6,595 bases of DNA, taken from Bacteroidales bacterium (GTDB lineage: Bacteria > Bacteroidota > Bacteroidia > Bacteroidales > UBA10428). The stretch is taken from contig DAOUOU010000155.1 in the NCBI GenBank assembly GCA_030626465.1, positions 1 to 6,595 on the forward strand. The letters run 5' to 3'. Positions 1-6,569 of this stretch are shown here, one piece after another. A program made the position numbers and the translations under genes. The notes beneath the pieces were generated by a model. That model was not told where the DNA came from, searched no databases, and saw only the letters and a program-made list of their open reading frames with translations. Each line of letters begins with the position of its first letter. The first letter of the stretch is position 1.

Positions 1-531
1 TGCAGGAGTACCCGTGAAGATTAAATCCCCCATTTTCAATGTTACAAATTGAGAAACATATTCAATAATACGATCTATGTTAAATAGCATATCAGCGGTA
101 TTGCCATCCTGCACCAATTTACCATTTATGTGCAAGTTGAAATGAATTGAATCCGGATCCTGAATTTTATTAAGATTTATAAATTTTCCCTGTACGGCTG
201 AGCCATCAAAAGCTTTTGCTATTTCCCAGGGATTGCCTTCAGCTTTGCATTTTCTCTGCAGGTCGCGGGCTGTAAAGTCTATTCCAACTGTTACTTCATT
301 GAAGTATCGTGAAGCATATTTTTTCTCAATGTTTTTGCCCAATCTGTTTATTCTGATTACAATTTCAAGTTCATGATGTATTTCATTCGAGAAGTCAGGG
401 AGATAGAAGGGTTTATTATTCAATAGTATAGAGCTGTCGGGCTTCATGAAGAAGACAGGCTGTTCAGGAACAGAACTGCTTAGCTCTTTGATATGTGTGC
501 TGTAATTTTTGGCTATACAAATAATTTTCAT
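1..531 (-). CDS. Fumarylacetoacetate hydrolase (FAH) family protein, C-terminus cut by window edge
   Basis: Members of this family are metal-dependent enzymes that hydrolyse or decarboxylate C-C bonds in acylpyruvates, oxaloacetate or related keto acids; the substrate cannot be told from sequence. 177 codons are visible, starting at ATG 531 with MKIICIAKNYSTHIKEL, the usual N-terminus of the FAHD1-like branch. The metal-binding set is present: E54 and E56 in HHELEIV, and D85 in VGIDFTARDLQ. The KAFDG motif follows at 106-110. FTGTPA at 172-177 is the conserved segment near the end, so only roughly 25-30 residues should be missing beyond the left edge. No signal peptide is seen, so it is probably cytosolic. 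It lies 57 bases downstream of the exonuclease gene on the same strand, with no hairpin between, so cotranscription is likely. Family assignment is firm; the specific reaction is unknown. Confidence 0.93.
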   Translation of the reverse strand, partial: MKIICIAKNYSTHIKELSSSVPEQPVFFMKPDSSILLNNKPFYLPDFSNEIHHELEIVIRINRLGKNIEKKYASRYFNEVTVGIDFTARDLQRKCKAEGNPWEIAKAFDGSAVQGKFINLNKIQDPDSIHFNLHINGKLVQDGNTADMLFNIDRIIEYVSQFVTLKMGDLIFTGTPA

Positions 532-588
532 AGAGGCGTGAATCTTTTAGTCAGCGAAAGCTTAAGGAAATCAGATCAAACAGCAACC

Positions 589-1377
589 TTATTTTTTCAC
601 CCCCTTGTTGTTGCCAAAAGCTCCTTTTAATTTGATCTTTGTTAAGACCTTCTTTGTATACAATGGAAAATCATTGTTCATCATCCATCCATAATAAGCG
701 GGATCTTTTTCAAATACTTCTTCCACAGGTCGCCCCTTGTATTTTCCAAAATTAAAACGTTCTACTCCTTTCTCATCAGCAATGATCCTTCCGACAAAAT
801 CAACATTGTTATTGTGGCTTGAATAGAGAGATAACTTTTCTATATCGTTTTCCAGGTCATCGTACCTGTCAAGCTGAGCTTTTAGTATTTCGTAGGTGGC
901 CAGGGTATCAGCCTGTGCACTATGGGCATTCGTAAGATCTTTCTTGCAATAGAATTTGTAAGCGGCGCTTAAGGTACGTTGCTCTTTCTTATGAAAGATA
1001 ACCTGTACATCAATAAATTTCCTTTTTTTCAGGTCAATATCTATTCCCACCCGCAGGAACTCCTCGGCTAAAAGAGGGACATCAAATTTGTTTGAATTGT
1101 AACCAGCCAAATCGCAACCTTCAATTGCTTTAAGAATAGTTTTTGCTATTTCTGAGAAGGTCGGTTTATCTTTTACATCTTCGTCTTTTATACCATGTAT
1201 TGCTGTACTGCTTTTGGGAATAGGAACAATCGGATTCACCAGCATGGTATCTGATTCCTCCTTCCCATTTGGATATACTTTAAGGTATGAGATCTCAACA
1301 ATTCGATCAGATACAATATTAATTCCTGTTGTTTCAAGATCAAAAAATACAATAGGATTTTTAAGGTTAAGTTTCAT
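589..1377 (-). CDS. DnaQ-like DEDDh 3'-5' exonuclease with ExoX-like C-terminal domain
   Basis: A 262-residue 3'-5' exonuclease of the DnaQ/epsilon superfamily, expected to degrade single-stranded DNA or RNA ends or to proofread. Exo I is FFDLETTG with D13 and E15. Exo II is GYNSNKFDVPLL with D99. Exo III is AHSAQADT with H152 and D157, so all catalytic residues of the DEDDh type are present. After the nuclease domain (about 8-172) a linker carries KLSLY at 181-185, resembling a sliding-clamp binding motif. A small C-terminal domain follows at about 206-252 (FNFGKYKGRPVEEVF, then DPAYYGWMM), the pattern seen at the end of ExoX-like proteins. The tail is basic. The gene starts 97 bases after dnaN on the same strand, with a hairpin terminator between them, so it either relies on readthrough or has its own promoter. 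AGGAT lies about 10 bases before the ATG. It is not certain that this is the replicative epsilon subunit; repair or RNA-processing roles are possible. Confidence 0.93.
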   Translation of the reverse strand: MKLNLKNPIVFFDLETTGINIVSDRIVEISYLKVYPNGKEESDTMLVNPIVPIPKSSTAIHGIKDEDVKDKPTFSEIAKTILKAIEGCDLAGYNSNKFDVPLLAEEFLRVGIDIDLKKRKFIDVQVIFHKKEQRTLSAAYKFYCKKDLTNAHSAQADTLATYEILKAQLDRYDDLENDIEKLSLYSSHNNNVDFVGRIIADEKGVERFNFGKYKGRPVEEVFEKDPAYYGWMMNNDFPLYTKKVLTKIKLKGAFGNNKGVKK

Positions 1378-1421
1378 AACGGATTATCCTGATGCTATAA
1401 AGGATGTAAGTTTTAAGCCTG

Positions 1422-1455
1422 AAATAAAAAAAGAGTTCCGTTCCCGAAACTCTTT
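1422..1455 (-). terminator. Rho-independent terminator downstream of dnaN
   Basis: On the minus strand, 20 bases beyond the dnaN stop, AAAGAGTTTCG (1455-1445) pairs with CGGAACTCTTT (1440-1430). This makes an 11-pair stem with one G-U wobble, closed by a GGAA (GNRA-type) tetraloop at 1444-1441. It is followed by TTTTATTT (1429-1422). The wobble becomes an A/C mismatch on the plus strand, so the hairpin is better formed in the minus-strand transcript, which fits a terminator for dnaN. The exonuclease gene begins only 44 bases further on, so termination may be partial. Confidence 0.8.
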
Positions 1456-1474
1456 ATCAATCATATTCTAATTT

Positions 1475-2605
1475 TTAATTGTTGATCATCATTGGCATTA
1501 ATAGCATAAGTATGTCTTCATCGTCATTATCCTTGTCAAGTGGCAAAAGGATCCCGGCTCTCGAAGGATCAGACAGTTCAATCACAACATCAGAAGACTG
1601 TAAATTTTGCAGAATCTCTACAAGAAAAACAGATTTGAAACCAATTTCAAGATCATCACCTTCGTATTGGCATGCTAAACGTTCGTATGCAGAGATTGAA
1701 AAGTCAATATCTTGTGCAGATACTGTAGCCTGATTACCAGTAAGTTTCAATTTAATAAGATTACTGGCCTGATTTGAGAATACAGATACTCTTTTAAGTG
1801 AATTAAAGAATTTTAAACGGTCAATAATGAGCTTATTTGGATTATCTGTTGGAATTACTGAATTATAACTTGGGTAGTTGCCTTCTACCAGGCGACATAC
1901 TAATTTATAATTTGGAAGCACAAAATGTGCGTTTTTATTATCAAACTCTACACTGATAGAGCCTTGTTCTCTTGTTAAAATATTTTTTAAAAGGGAAGCA
2001 GGTTTCTTTGGAAGAATAAATGAAGCATCACTATCGGCTTTGGCATCAGTACGTTTGTATCTAACAAGCTTATGCGCATCTGATGCAACAAATGTGATAC
2101 CATCTGTTGAAAGTTCAAAGAACACACCATTCATAACAGGCCTTAATTCATCATCGGCAGTGGCGAAAAGGGTGTTTGAAAGACCATTTAACAAAACATC
2201 TGCTCTGATCTTAAAGCTTGATTTAGCATCTTCTTTTATCTGTGGTAATTGTGGAAAATCATTTCCATTTTGTCCGACTATTGAGAATTGTCCGTTTTCT
2301 GAATGAATGATCACTGCAAGAGTATCAGTGTTTACATCAAAAGTCAGTGGCTGGTCAGGAAATTCCTTTAATGTGTCGAGCAATATTCTTGATGGAAGAG
2401 CTATGCTTCCTTTATCATCGACATTCTCTAACTCCATGCTTGTGATAAATGTCGATTCAAGGTCGGAGGCTGTTAATTCAAGATTTTTACCTTCCAGATT
2501 GAACAGGATGTTGTCTAATATTGGCAATGTGTTTTTTGTATTAATAACCCGACCGACTGCCTGAAGATGATTTAAAAGTTCGATACTTGAAACTACAAAT
2601 TTCAT
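1475..2605 (-). CDS. dnaN: DNA polymerase III beta subunit (sliding clamp)
   Basis: This is the ring-shaped processivity clamp that tethers DNA polymerase III and many repair proteins to DNA. The protein has 376 residues, close to the usual length. It begins MKFVVSSIELLNHLQAVGRV and contains NTLPILDNILF at about 25-35, a hallmark of the N-terminal clamp domain. The three similar domains run at about 1-120, 130-245 and 247-376. Other family signatures are DELRPVMNGVFFE near 150-163, FVASDAHKLVRYKR, and LVEGNYPSYNSVIP near 237-250. The C-terminus MLLMPMMINN corresponds to the E. coli MPMRL tail that lines the partner-binding cleft. The start ATG at 2605 has an A/T-rich upstream region and no clear Shine-Dalgarno, as is common in Bacteroidota. 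It is followed by a strong terminator and the exonuclease gene. Its position next to gldG rather than dnaA differs from E. coli. Confidence 0.98.
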   Translation of the reverse strand: MKFVVSSIELLNHLQAVGRVINTKNTLPILDNILFNLEGKNLELTASDLESTFITSMELENVDDKGSIALPSRILLDTLKEFPDQPLTFDVNTDTLAVIIHSENGQFSIVGQNGNDFPQLPQIKEDAKSSFKIRADVLLNGLSNTLFATADDELRPVMNGVFFELSTDGITFVASDAHKLVRYKRTDAKADSDASFILPKKPASLLKNILTREQGSISVEFDNKNAHFVLPNYKLVCRLVEGNYPSYNSVIPTDNPNKLIIDRLKFFNSLKRVSVFSNQASNLIKLKLTGNQATVSAQDIDFSISAYERLACQYEGDDLEIGFKSVFLVEILQNLQSSDVVIELSDPSRAGILLPLDKDNDDEDILMLLMPMMINN

Positions 2606-2733
2606 TTATTAAAGGTTTAATTTTATCGCTAGTATTTGTGTTTATAGGGGTATCAATATTACAAAAAAAAAGGCTATTAATGGCTTCTGTAAATTATTTT
2701 TTTAGAAAATATTCCAAATCCGGAAGAACAGGA
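2606..2733 (-). promoter_or_regulatory. dnaN leader region, possible promoter
   Basis: This is the DNA upstream of the dnaN start. On the minus strand, TTTG at 2718-2715 is followed after 18 bases by TAATTTAC at 2696-2689, a partial match (6 of 8, counting the two free positions) to the Bacteroidota -33/-7 pattern TTTG/TAnnTTTG. A nine-base T tract on the minus strand (2671-2663) lies downstream of it. If used, this promoter would give dnaN a leader of roughly 75-80 bases. The left part of the region overlaps the end of the second small reading frame. The evidence is weak; dnaN may simply be read from gldF/gldG. Confidence 0.22.
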
Positions 2734-2789
2734 TCAAAGTCGTTGTAGTCCATCAGGATCATACCTGTTATGACTAAAATAATACGCAA
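2694..2789 (-). other. Second small reading frame, likely continuation of a frameshifted small gene
   Basis: Read from TTG 2789 to TAA 2694 this frame gives 31 residues: a hydrophobic start (RIILVITGMILM) and then a polar, acidic tail DYNDFDPVLPDLEYFLKK. An ATG at 2762 would give only 22 residues. The peptide pattern (one membrane segment, then a short charged tail ending KK) looks more like a real protein end than the frame it overlaps. It has no good start of its own. A +1 shift from the ATGA-coupled frame at 2838 would feed directly into it. It could be the displaced 3' half of that gene, a separate TTG-started peptide, or chance. Confidence 0.3.
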
Positions 2790-2838
2790 TAATTGCAGTA
2801 ATGAAGACGATGCTTATTACTGTGTATGAATTTTTCAT
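2734..2838 (-). CDS. Small membrane-type peptide coupled to gldG, possibly frameshifted
   Basis: A 34-codon frame whose ATG (2838-2836) overlaps the gldG stop TGA as ATGA, a typical arrangement for translational coupling. Residues 5-21 (YTVISIVFITAIIAYYF) form one plausible membrane helix. The end (SHNRYDPDGLQRL) is abrupt. Skipping one base near the T run at 2778-2775 would switch to the neighbouring frame and give a 47-residue single-pass protein ending EYFLKK. I do not recognise the family. It may be a real small gene damaged by a one-base indel or a sequencing error, a genuinely short peptide, or chance in AT-rich DNA. The coupling and the hydrophobic start are seen; expression is inferred. 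Confidence 0.33.
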   Translation of the reverse strand: MKNSYTVISIVFITAIIAYYFSHNRYDPDGLQRL

Positions 2839-4547
2839 TTAGCTGAAAATCTGCGCTTACGGAAAAAATGTAATAAAATTCCCATAAGAATTACCAGGCA
2901 TGAAGGGAAAAGCATATTGTAAATGATCCAACCGGATCGTTCGGATGCTATTTTTTCTTTGTTCAGAAAACGTATTTTGAATTCTCTCCCTCGTAACTCA
3001 AGCAGGTTATTATCATCAGCAAGATACTGAATAAGATTCACCAGAAAATCTTTGTTTCCAAATGTTTGTCTTGTATACCTGTCGTATCCCAATGCTTGTA
3101 TCGACGGACCTTGTGGAGTATACTTAACCTCATTTCGTATGATGTCTCCATCAGCAATAACTACCATTTTAGTATTCACCCCATCTTGTGTAACTTTTGG
3201 AGGATCTGAAAAATACTCTCCCAGGCCACGGTTCTTAAAAGCTGATATAAAGTTGCCTTCCAATAAAACTCCAATCAAAAGATTACCAGCATTAAAATCA
3301 TTTCTTTGTGGCGAATGCTGCACCTCTTTAAGAGATATCAGGACAGGCACTTTTTTGATCTTGCTAAGTGGAGATGTAACCAATAAAGGAATTTTCCGAA
3401 TGTTCTTTCTCGCTTCGATAGTGTCAAGAGAATTGGCAAACCTGCAGTAAATCATATTCAGATTTTGTGTAACCGGGTGTGCTTTCGAAGGAGAAACAAG
3501 GGGATAATAAAGCCAGGGTGCCGGCTGAAAATTAGAAGGATTACCCCTGAGAGCCATATTAACAGGTATTACATTGCACTGAATATCCTGAACGAGTATA
3601 GGATTTATTCTTACACCATACCTGAATAAGATATCATCGATATTGAGTTGTGAAATAAAGGCCATGGTCTCGCCATTCACCAGACTATCAAGACTAACCT
3701 GAATTGCATCAATTAGCCAAAGTACTCTTCCACCATTCATAATATACTGGTCGATAACAAATTTATCTTGTTCATTAAAGGCCACCGTTGGTTTGGCCAC
3801 AATAACAGTTTTGTATTCATCCAAAACTCCAGGTATACCATCTATTTTTCCACGGTCAATCTGATATAATTTCGATAGTTCTAATGAGATATCATTTACT
3901 TCCAACCCGTTCAGCTCTCCGTGACCTTCAAGGAAAGCTATCTTTTCAGTTTTTTTATTGGTAATATTTCTAATAGTACTGATAAAATTATATTCAAGGC
4001 TTTCAACTGAATTGTTCAGATTCTGATCTGACCCAACTCCCGGATTATTTATAAGCAGGTTAAGCGGGATTTCAATGTCTTTATACTTGATTAGTGCTGA
4101 AGGAAAAATTATTTTCTCCGTGATTGCACCTTCTTTATCCCTCTGATGTATATTGGTTGGCTTCAGTCCTTTGTCATAAAGTTGAGTGATAATTTTCTGC
4201 TGCAATTCCTGTGAAGCATCTTCTAAAGGATTAACAAATTCGTATTGCAGGTTATATTCTCCAAATATTTTAAACTCATCAAGCAGATCATGAATGTTGT
4301 CCCGGAACTTTTTAAAAGGTATATTCAGATCACCTTCGAGATAAACTCTTATAAAAACAATATCGTCAAGGTCACGGAGGATATCTTTTGTGCTCTTTGA
4401 TAATGTGTATCTTTTCTCAGAAGTCAGATCGATTCGAAAAAATATATTCTGAGTAACGATATTAACAAGCAGAACAACAGCAATTATGCTTACCAGTGTG
4501 GAAAGGTCATTGTTGCGTAACTTGCTTCTTGTTCTGTCTTTAGCCAT
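2835..4547 (-). CDS. gldG: Gliding motility-associated ABC transporter substrate-binding protein GldG
   Basis: GldG is the large extracytoplasmic partner of the permease GldF in the GldAFG ABC transporter, which was identified by its role in gliding of Flavobacterium johnsoniae but also occurs in non-gliding Bacteroidota. The 570-residue protein has the expected layout. A basic N-terminus (MAKDRTRSKLRNN) precedes a membrane helix at about 16-37. A long periplasmic region follows, and a second helix at about 541-562 ends in a basic tail (FFRKRRFSAK). Family motifs include RYTLSKSTKDIL at 46-57, EKIAFLEGHGELNG at 201-214, NGGRVLWLID at 271-280 and YGVRINPILVQD at 310-321. Length is typical of the family. 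It starts 20 bases after the gldF stop, so the two form an operon, and its stop overlaps the start of a small frame. The substrate is unknown. GldG is assigned by overall pattern and by the adjacent GldF. Confidence 0.95.
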   Translation of the reverse strand: MAKDRTRSKLRNNDLSTLVSIIAVVLLVNIVTQNIFFRIDLTSEKRYTLSKSTKDILRDLDDIVFIRVYLEGDLNIPFKKFRDNIHDLLDEFKIFGEYNLQYEFVNPLEDASQELQQKIITQLYDKGLKPTNIHQRDKEGAITEKIIFPSALIKYKDIEIPLNLLINNPGVGSDQNLNNSVESLEYNFISTIRNITNKKTEKIAFLEGHGELNGLEVNDISLELSKLYQIDRGKIDGIPGVLDEYKTVIVAKPTVAFNEQDKFVIDQYIMNGGRVLWLIDAIQVSLDSLVNGETMAFISQLNIDDILFRYGVRINPILVQDIQCNVIPVNMALRGNPSNFQPAPWLYYPLVSPSKAHPVTQNLNMIYCRFANSLDTIEARKNIRKIPLLVTSPLSKIKKVPVLISLKEVQHSPQRNDFNAGNLLIGVLLEGNFISAFKNRGLGEYFSDPPKVTQDGVNTKMVVIADGDIIRNEVKYTPQGPSIQALGYDRYTRQTFGNKDFLVNLIQYLADDNNLLELRGREFKIRFLNKEKIASERSGWIIYNMLFPSCLVILMGILLHFFRKRRFSAK

Positions 4548-4567
4548 AAGAATGTATTGTATTTTAA

Positions 4568-5299
4568 TTACCAGTTTCTGCTTCGAAGTTTTGCTTGTGT
4601 AAAGAACAAAAAAAGAAAAATTACCGAAAGGAAATACACCAGATCTCTACTGTCAATCACTCCTCTTTGCATAGATTTATAGTGTGCATCTATACCAAGA
4701 TTAAGAATAAAATTTCCTGTTTTCCCTGTAAGACTCAGGTAACCTACTGAATTAAAACCGAGATAGAGAAAGAAACAAAGTAAGACAGCTGAAACAAAAG
4801 CAACAATAGTATTCTCGGTAAGTGAAGATGCAAATAAGCCAATACTAACATAAACAGCCGCGAGAAGAAAAAGACCAAGGTATGAACCCCATGTACCACC
4901 AGAATCAATATTGCCTGTGGGATTACCCAGCATAATTACTGAGCCGTAAAAAATGAAAGTAGGCAATAAAGCAATAGCTGCAACCGTAACATTGGCAAAA
5001 TACTTTGCCAAAACTATTTGCATTTCGGAGATTGGGCGTGTAAGGAGAAGATCTAATGTACCACTTTTCTTCTCATCGGAGAAAGCGCGCATAGTGACAG
5101 CCGGAACAAGAAAAAGAAACACCCATGGAGCTATCACAAACAGGGTATCAAGTGAGGCATAACCGGCATCCAGAATATTCATCTCGCCTGGGAATACCCA
5201 TAAAAACAGGCCATTCACTACCAGAAAAACGATAACAACTATATAGCCCGTAATAGAACTGAAAAAATCTGTAATTTCTTTTTTGTATAAACTTCTCAT
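4568..5299 (-). CDS. gldF: Gliding motility-associated ABC transporter permease GldF
   Basis: Inner-membrane permease of the GldAFG transporter. The 243-residue protein is close to the usual length and has six hydrophobic segments, at about 17-37, 50-70, 100-123, 139-158, 163-182 and 219-235. The cytoplasmic loop after the second helix reads MRAFSDEKKSGTLDLLLTRP (70-89), the conserved stretch of ABC-2 type permeases of the GldF/NosY kind. The start at ATG 5299 (MRSLYKKEITDFFSS) matches the family N-terminus, in which a short amphipathic stretch precedes the first helix. gldG follows after 20 bases. No ATPase gene is in the window; GldA is encoded apart from gldFG in F. johnsoniae, so a distant gene would be expected. 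The gene heads the visible minus-strand series and faces away from the plus-strand outer-membrane gene. Confidence 0.95.
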   Translation of the reverse strand: MRSLYKKEITDFFSSITGYIVVIVFLVVNGLFLWVFPGEMNILDAGYASLDTLFVIAPWVFLFLVPAVTMRAFSDEKKSGTLDLLLTRPISEMQIVLAKYFANVTVAAIALLPTFIFYGSVIMLGNPTGNIDSGGTWGSYLGLFLLAAVYVSIGLFASSLTENTIVAFVSAVLLCFFLYLGFNSVGYLSLTGKTGNFILNLGIDAHYKSMQRGVIDSRDLVYFLSVIFLFLFFTQAKLRSRNW

Positions 5300-5335
5300 A
5301 AATCTGAACAGTAAAGGACAATGTTTTCAACACCT

Positions 5336-5368
5336 TTTGATATCGAGTCTAAAAATACATTATTTTTT
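5336..5368 (+). promoter_or_regulatory. Candidate Bacteroidota-type promoter for the acyloxyacyl hydrolase gene
   Basis: TTTG at 5336-5339 and TATTTTTT at 5361-5368 are separated by 21 bases. This fits the phylum's -33/-7 consensus (TTTG, then TAnnTTTG) except for the last G. Transcription would start near 5375, leaving a leader of about 58 bases before ATG 5433. This supports the 5433 start over the longer frame that opens inside gldF. In DNA this AT-rich a chance match is quite possible. I found no comparably good match pointing towards gldF in the same 133-base gap. Confidence 0.35.
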
Positions 5369-5432
5369 TAAGTGCAGAAATTGTAATATTGTTTGTGGAA
5401 TATCAAGTGCAAAAGGAAAGCATAGAATCTTA

Positions 5433-6569
5433 ATGCGAAATGTTAATTTGAATACCATTCTTTTTAGAACAAGAATCATTATTATCATACTTTGTCTGAA
5501 TTCTCCTCACAGCCATTCAATATCCTCCTCAGATAGTGTGAAGCTAATCAATAACCTCAGGTTGAGTTTAGAAACATCTTACGGCTATATTTATCCTCAT
5601 CATAGTACAATAGAATATTCCCTGGAGTCAAGCATTTATAGTTTTGAAATTAATCTGACAACCGATACATACGGACGCACCTTATGGGATAAGTTGTACA
5701 GGTATCCACGTATGGGTGCAGGCTATCTCTATACCTCGCTTGGAAATGACAGGGTGTTTGGAAAAGCTCATGCAGCTTTTCTTTTTATAGACATTCCTTT
5801 TTCATCAAAAGTGAAAAAACTTTACTCAAATTATCGCATAGGATTTGGTGTTTCATACTTAACAAGACAATTCGATGTTAGTGAAAACCCTTTGAACTTA
5901 GCTATAAGTTCAGGTTTAAATATTTACGTGAATTTTAAATACAATGTGCGATTTAGAATCGACAAGAAAAATGAAGTTTTAGCAGGAATAGGTTTTTCAC
6001 ATTTTTCGAATGGAAAGCTGGCTACCCCGAATCTGGGCATCAATACAGTAACTGTTTCTTTAGGCTATCTATACAACATAATGCCAGCCAGATATCCAAG
6101 ACAAACTCCTGAAATAAAGCCTTCACTAAAAAAGAATACTATTGAATTTATTCTTACAGGAGGTGCCAAAACAGACGATCAGATCTCTGGCAAATACTAT
6201 TTCATTTCTTCATTCATTATGGATTACAAATTTGTACCGGGAATGAAGTATTCGTTTGGGGCAGGAGTGGATTTCTTCTATGATGAATCATTAGGGCCCA
6301 ATAAAGTTGGTGACGAGGGAGGTAACTATACCAGCAGTGATCTTTTCCAGATAGGACTGCATGGAGCTTTTTATACAAGGTATTCAAAATTGAACATTGT
6401 GTTACAGGTGGGTTCTTATGTACATGCTAATTATTATAAGTATACCAGGGTCTATTCCCGAATAGGATTCAGATATGAGATATACCATAATATTCTTCTT
6501 AATCTGTCGCTGAAAGCACATCGTGCTATTGCTGATTACATGGAGTGGGGGATAGGGTATAGATTTTGA
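5433..6569 (+). CDS. PagL-like outer-membrane acyloxyacyl hydrolase family protein
   Basis: Probable outer-membrane beta-barrel of the PagL/acyloxyacyl hydrolase family, whose studied members remove an acyl chain from lipid A. From ATG 5433 it has 378 residues. The basic N-terminus and IIIIILCL at 15-22 form a signal peptide, cleaved perhaps near 28-33. The frame is open back to 5283, but that start lies inside gldF and gives a non-signal-like N-terminus, so I chose 5433. The block YGYIYPHHS and the stretch WDKLYRYPRMGAGYLYTSLG resemble Bacteroidota members. The active-site-like motif SHFSNGKLATPNLGIN spans about 189-204, with H190 and S192 matching the PagL His and Ser; the PagL Glu position is Asn204. 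The protein is about twice the length of PagL, with further alternating strands after about 230, and ends MEWGIGYRF with the terminal aromatic typical of barrel proteins. The substrate is inferred from family only. Confidence 0.85.
   Translation: MRNVNLNTILFRTRIIIIILCLNSPHSHSISSSDSVKLINNLRLSLETSYGYIYPHHSTIEYSLESSIYSFEINLTTDTYGRTLWDKLYRYPRMGAGYLYTSLGNDRVFGKAHAAFLFIDIPFSSKVKKLYSNYRIGFGVSYLTRQFDVSENPLNLAISSGLNIYVNFKYNVRFRIDKKNEVLAGIGFSHFSNGKLATPNLGINTVTVSLGYLYNIMPARYPRQTPEIKPSLKKNTIEFILTGGAKTDDQISGKYYFISSFIMDYKFVPGMKYSFGAGVDFFYDESLGPNKVGDEGGNYTSSDLFQIGLHGAFYTRYSKLNIVLQVGSYVHANYYKYTRVYSRIGFRYEIYHNILLNLSLKAHRAIADYMEWGIGYRF

Noticed and set aside
1214..1733. Plus-strand frames at 1214-1471 and 1479-1733
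   Set aside because: They are antisense to the exonuclease and dnaN genes. The first also runs through the dnaN terminator hairpin.
2040..2564. Two consecutive plus-strand frames (2040-2306 and 2307-2564) antisense to dnaN
   Set aside because: Both are shadows of the dnaN coding strand; Ser/Asn-rich composition mirrors the clamp codons, and no domain is visible.
2663..2690. Possible terminator for gldG formed by AGCCATTAATAGCC before a nine-base T tract on the minus strand
   Set aside because: The palindrome is mostly self-complementary ATTAAT with only two GC pairs outside a mismatch, so no stable hairpin forms. The T tract alone is not enough.
3052..3450. Plus-strand 132-codon frame inside gldG
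   Set aside because: It lies wholly antisense to a well-supported GldG region, has Cys/Pro/Arg-rich low-quality composition, and matches no family pattern.
5148..5333. Minus-strand 61-codon frame overlapping the 5' end of gldF
   Set aside because: It is out of frame with gldF, which has a clear membrane protein sequence and a family-type start. The shifted frame has no recognisable pattern.
5283..5432. Fifty extra in-frame N-terminal codons on the plus-strand outer-membrane gene
   Set aside because: They overlap the start of gldF and give a Cys-rich, non-signal-like N-terminus. They would also begin upstream of the candidate promoter. The start at 5433 leads straight into a signal peptide.
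5300..5432. Promoter for gldF in the divergent gap
   Set aside because: TTTG at 5413-5410 on the minus strand has no acceptable TAnnTTTG at the right distance. A promoter is expected here, but I cannot place it.
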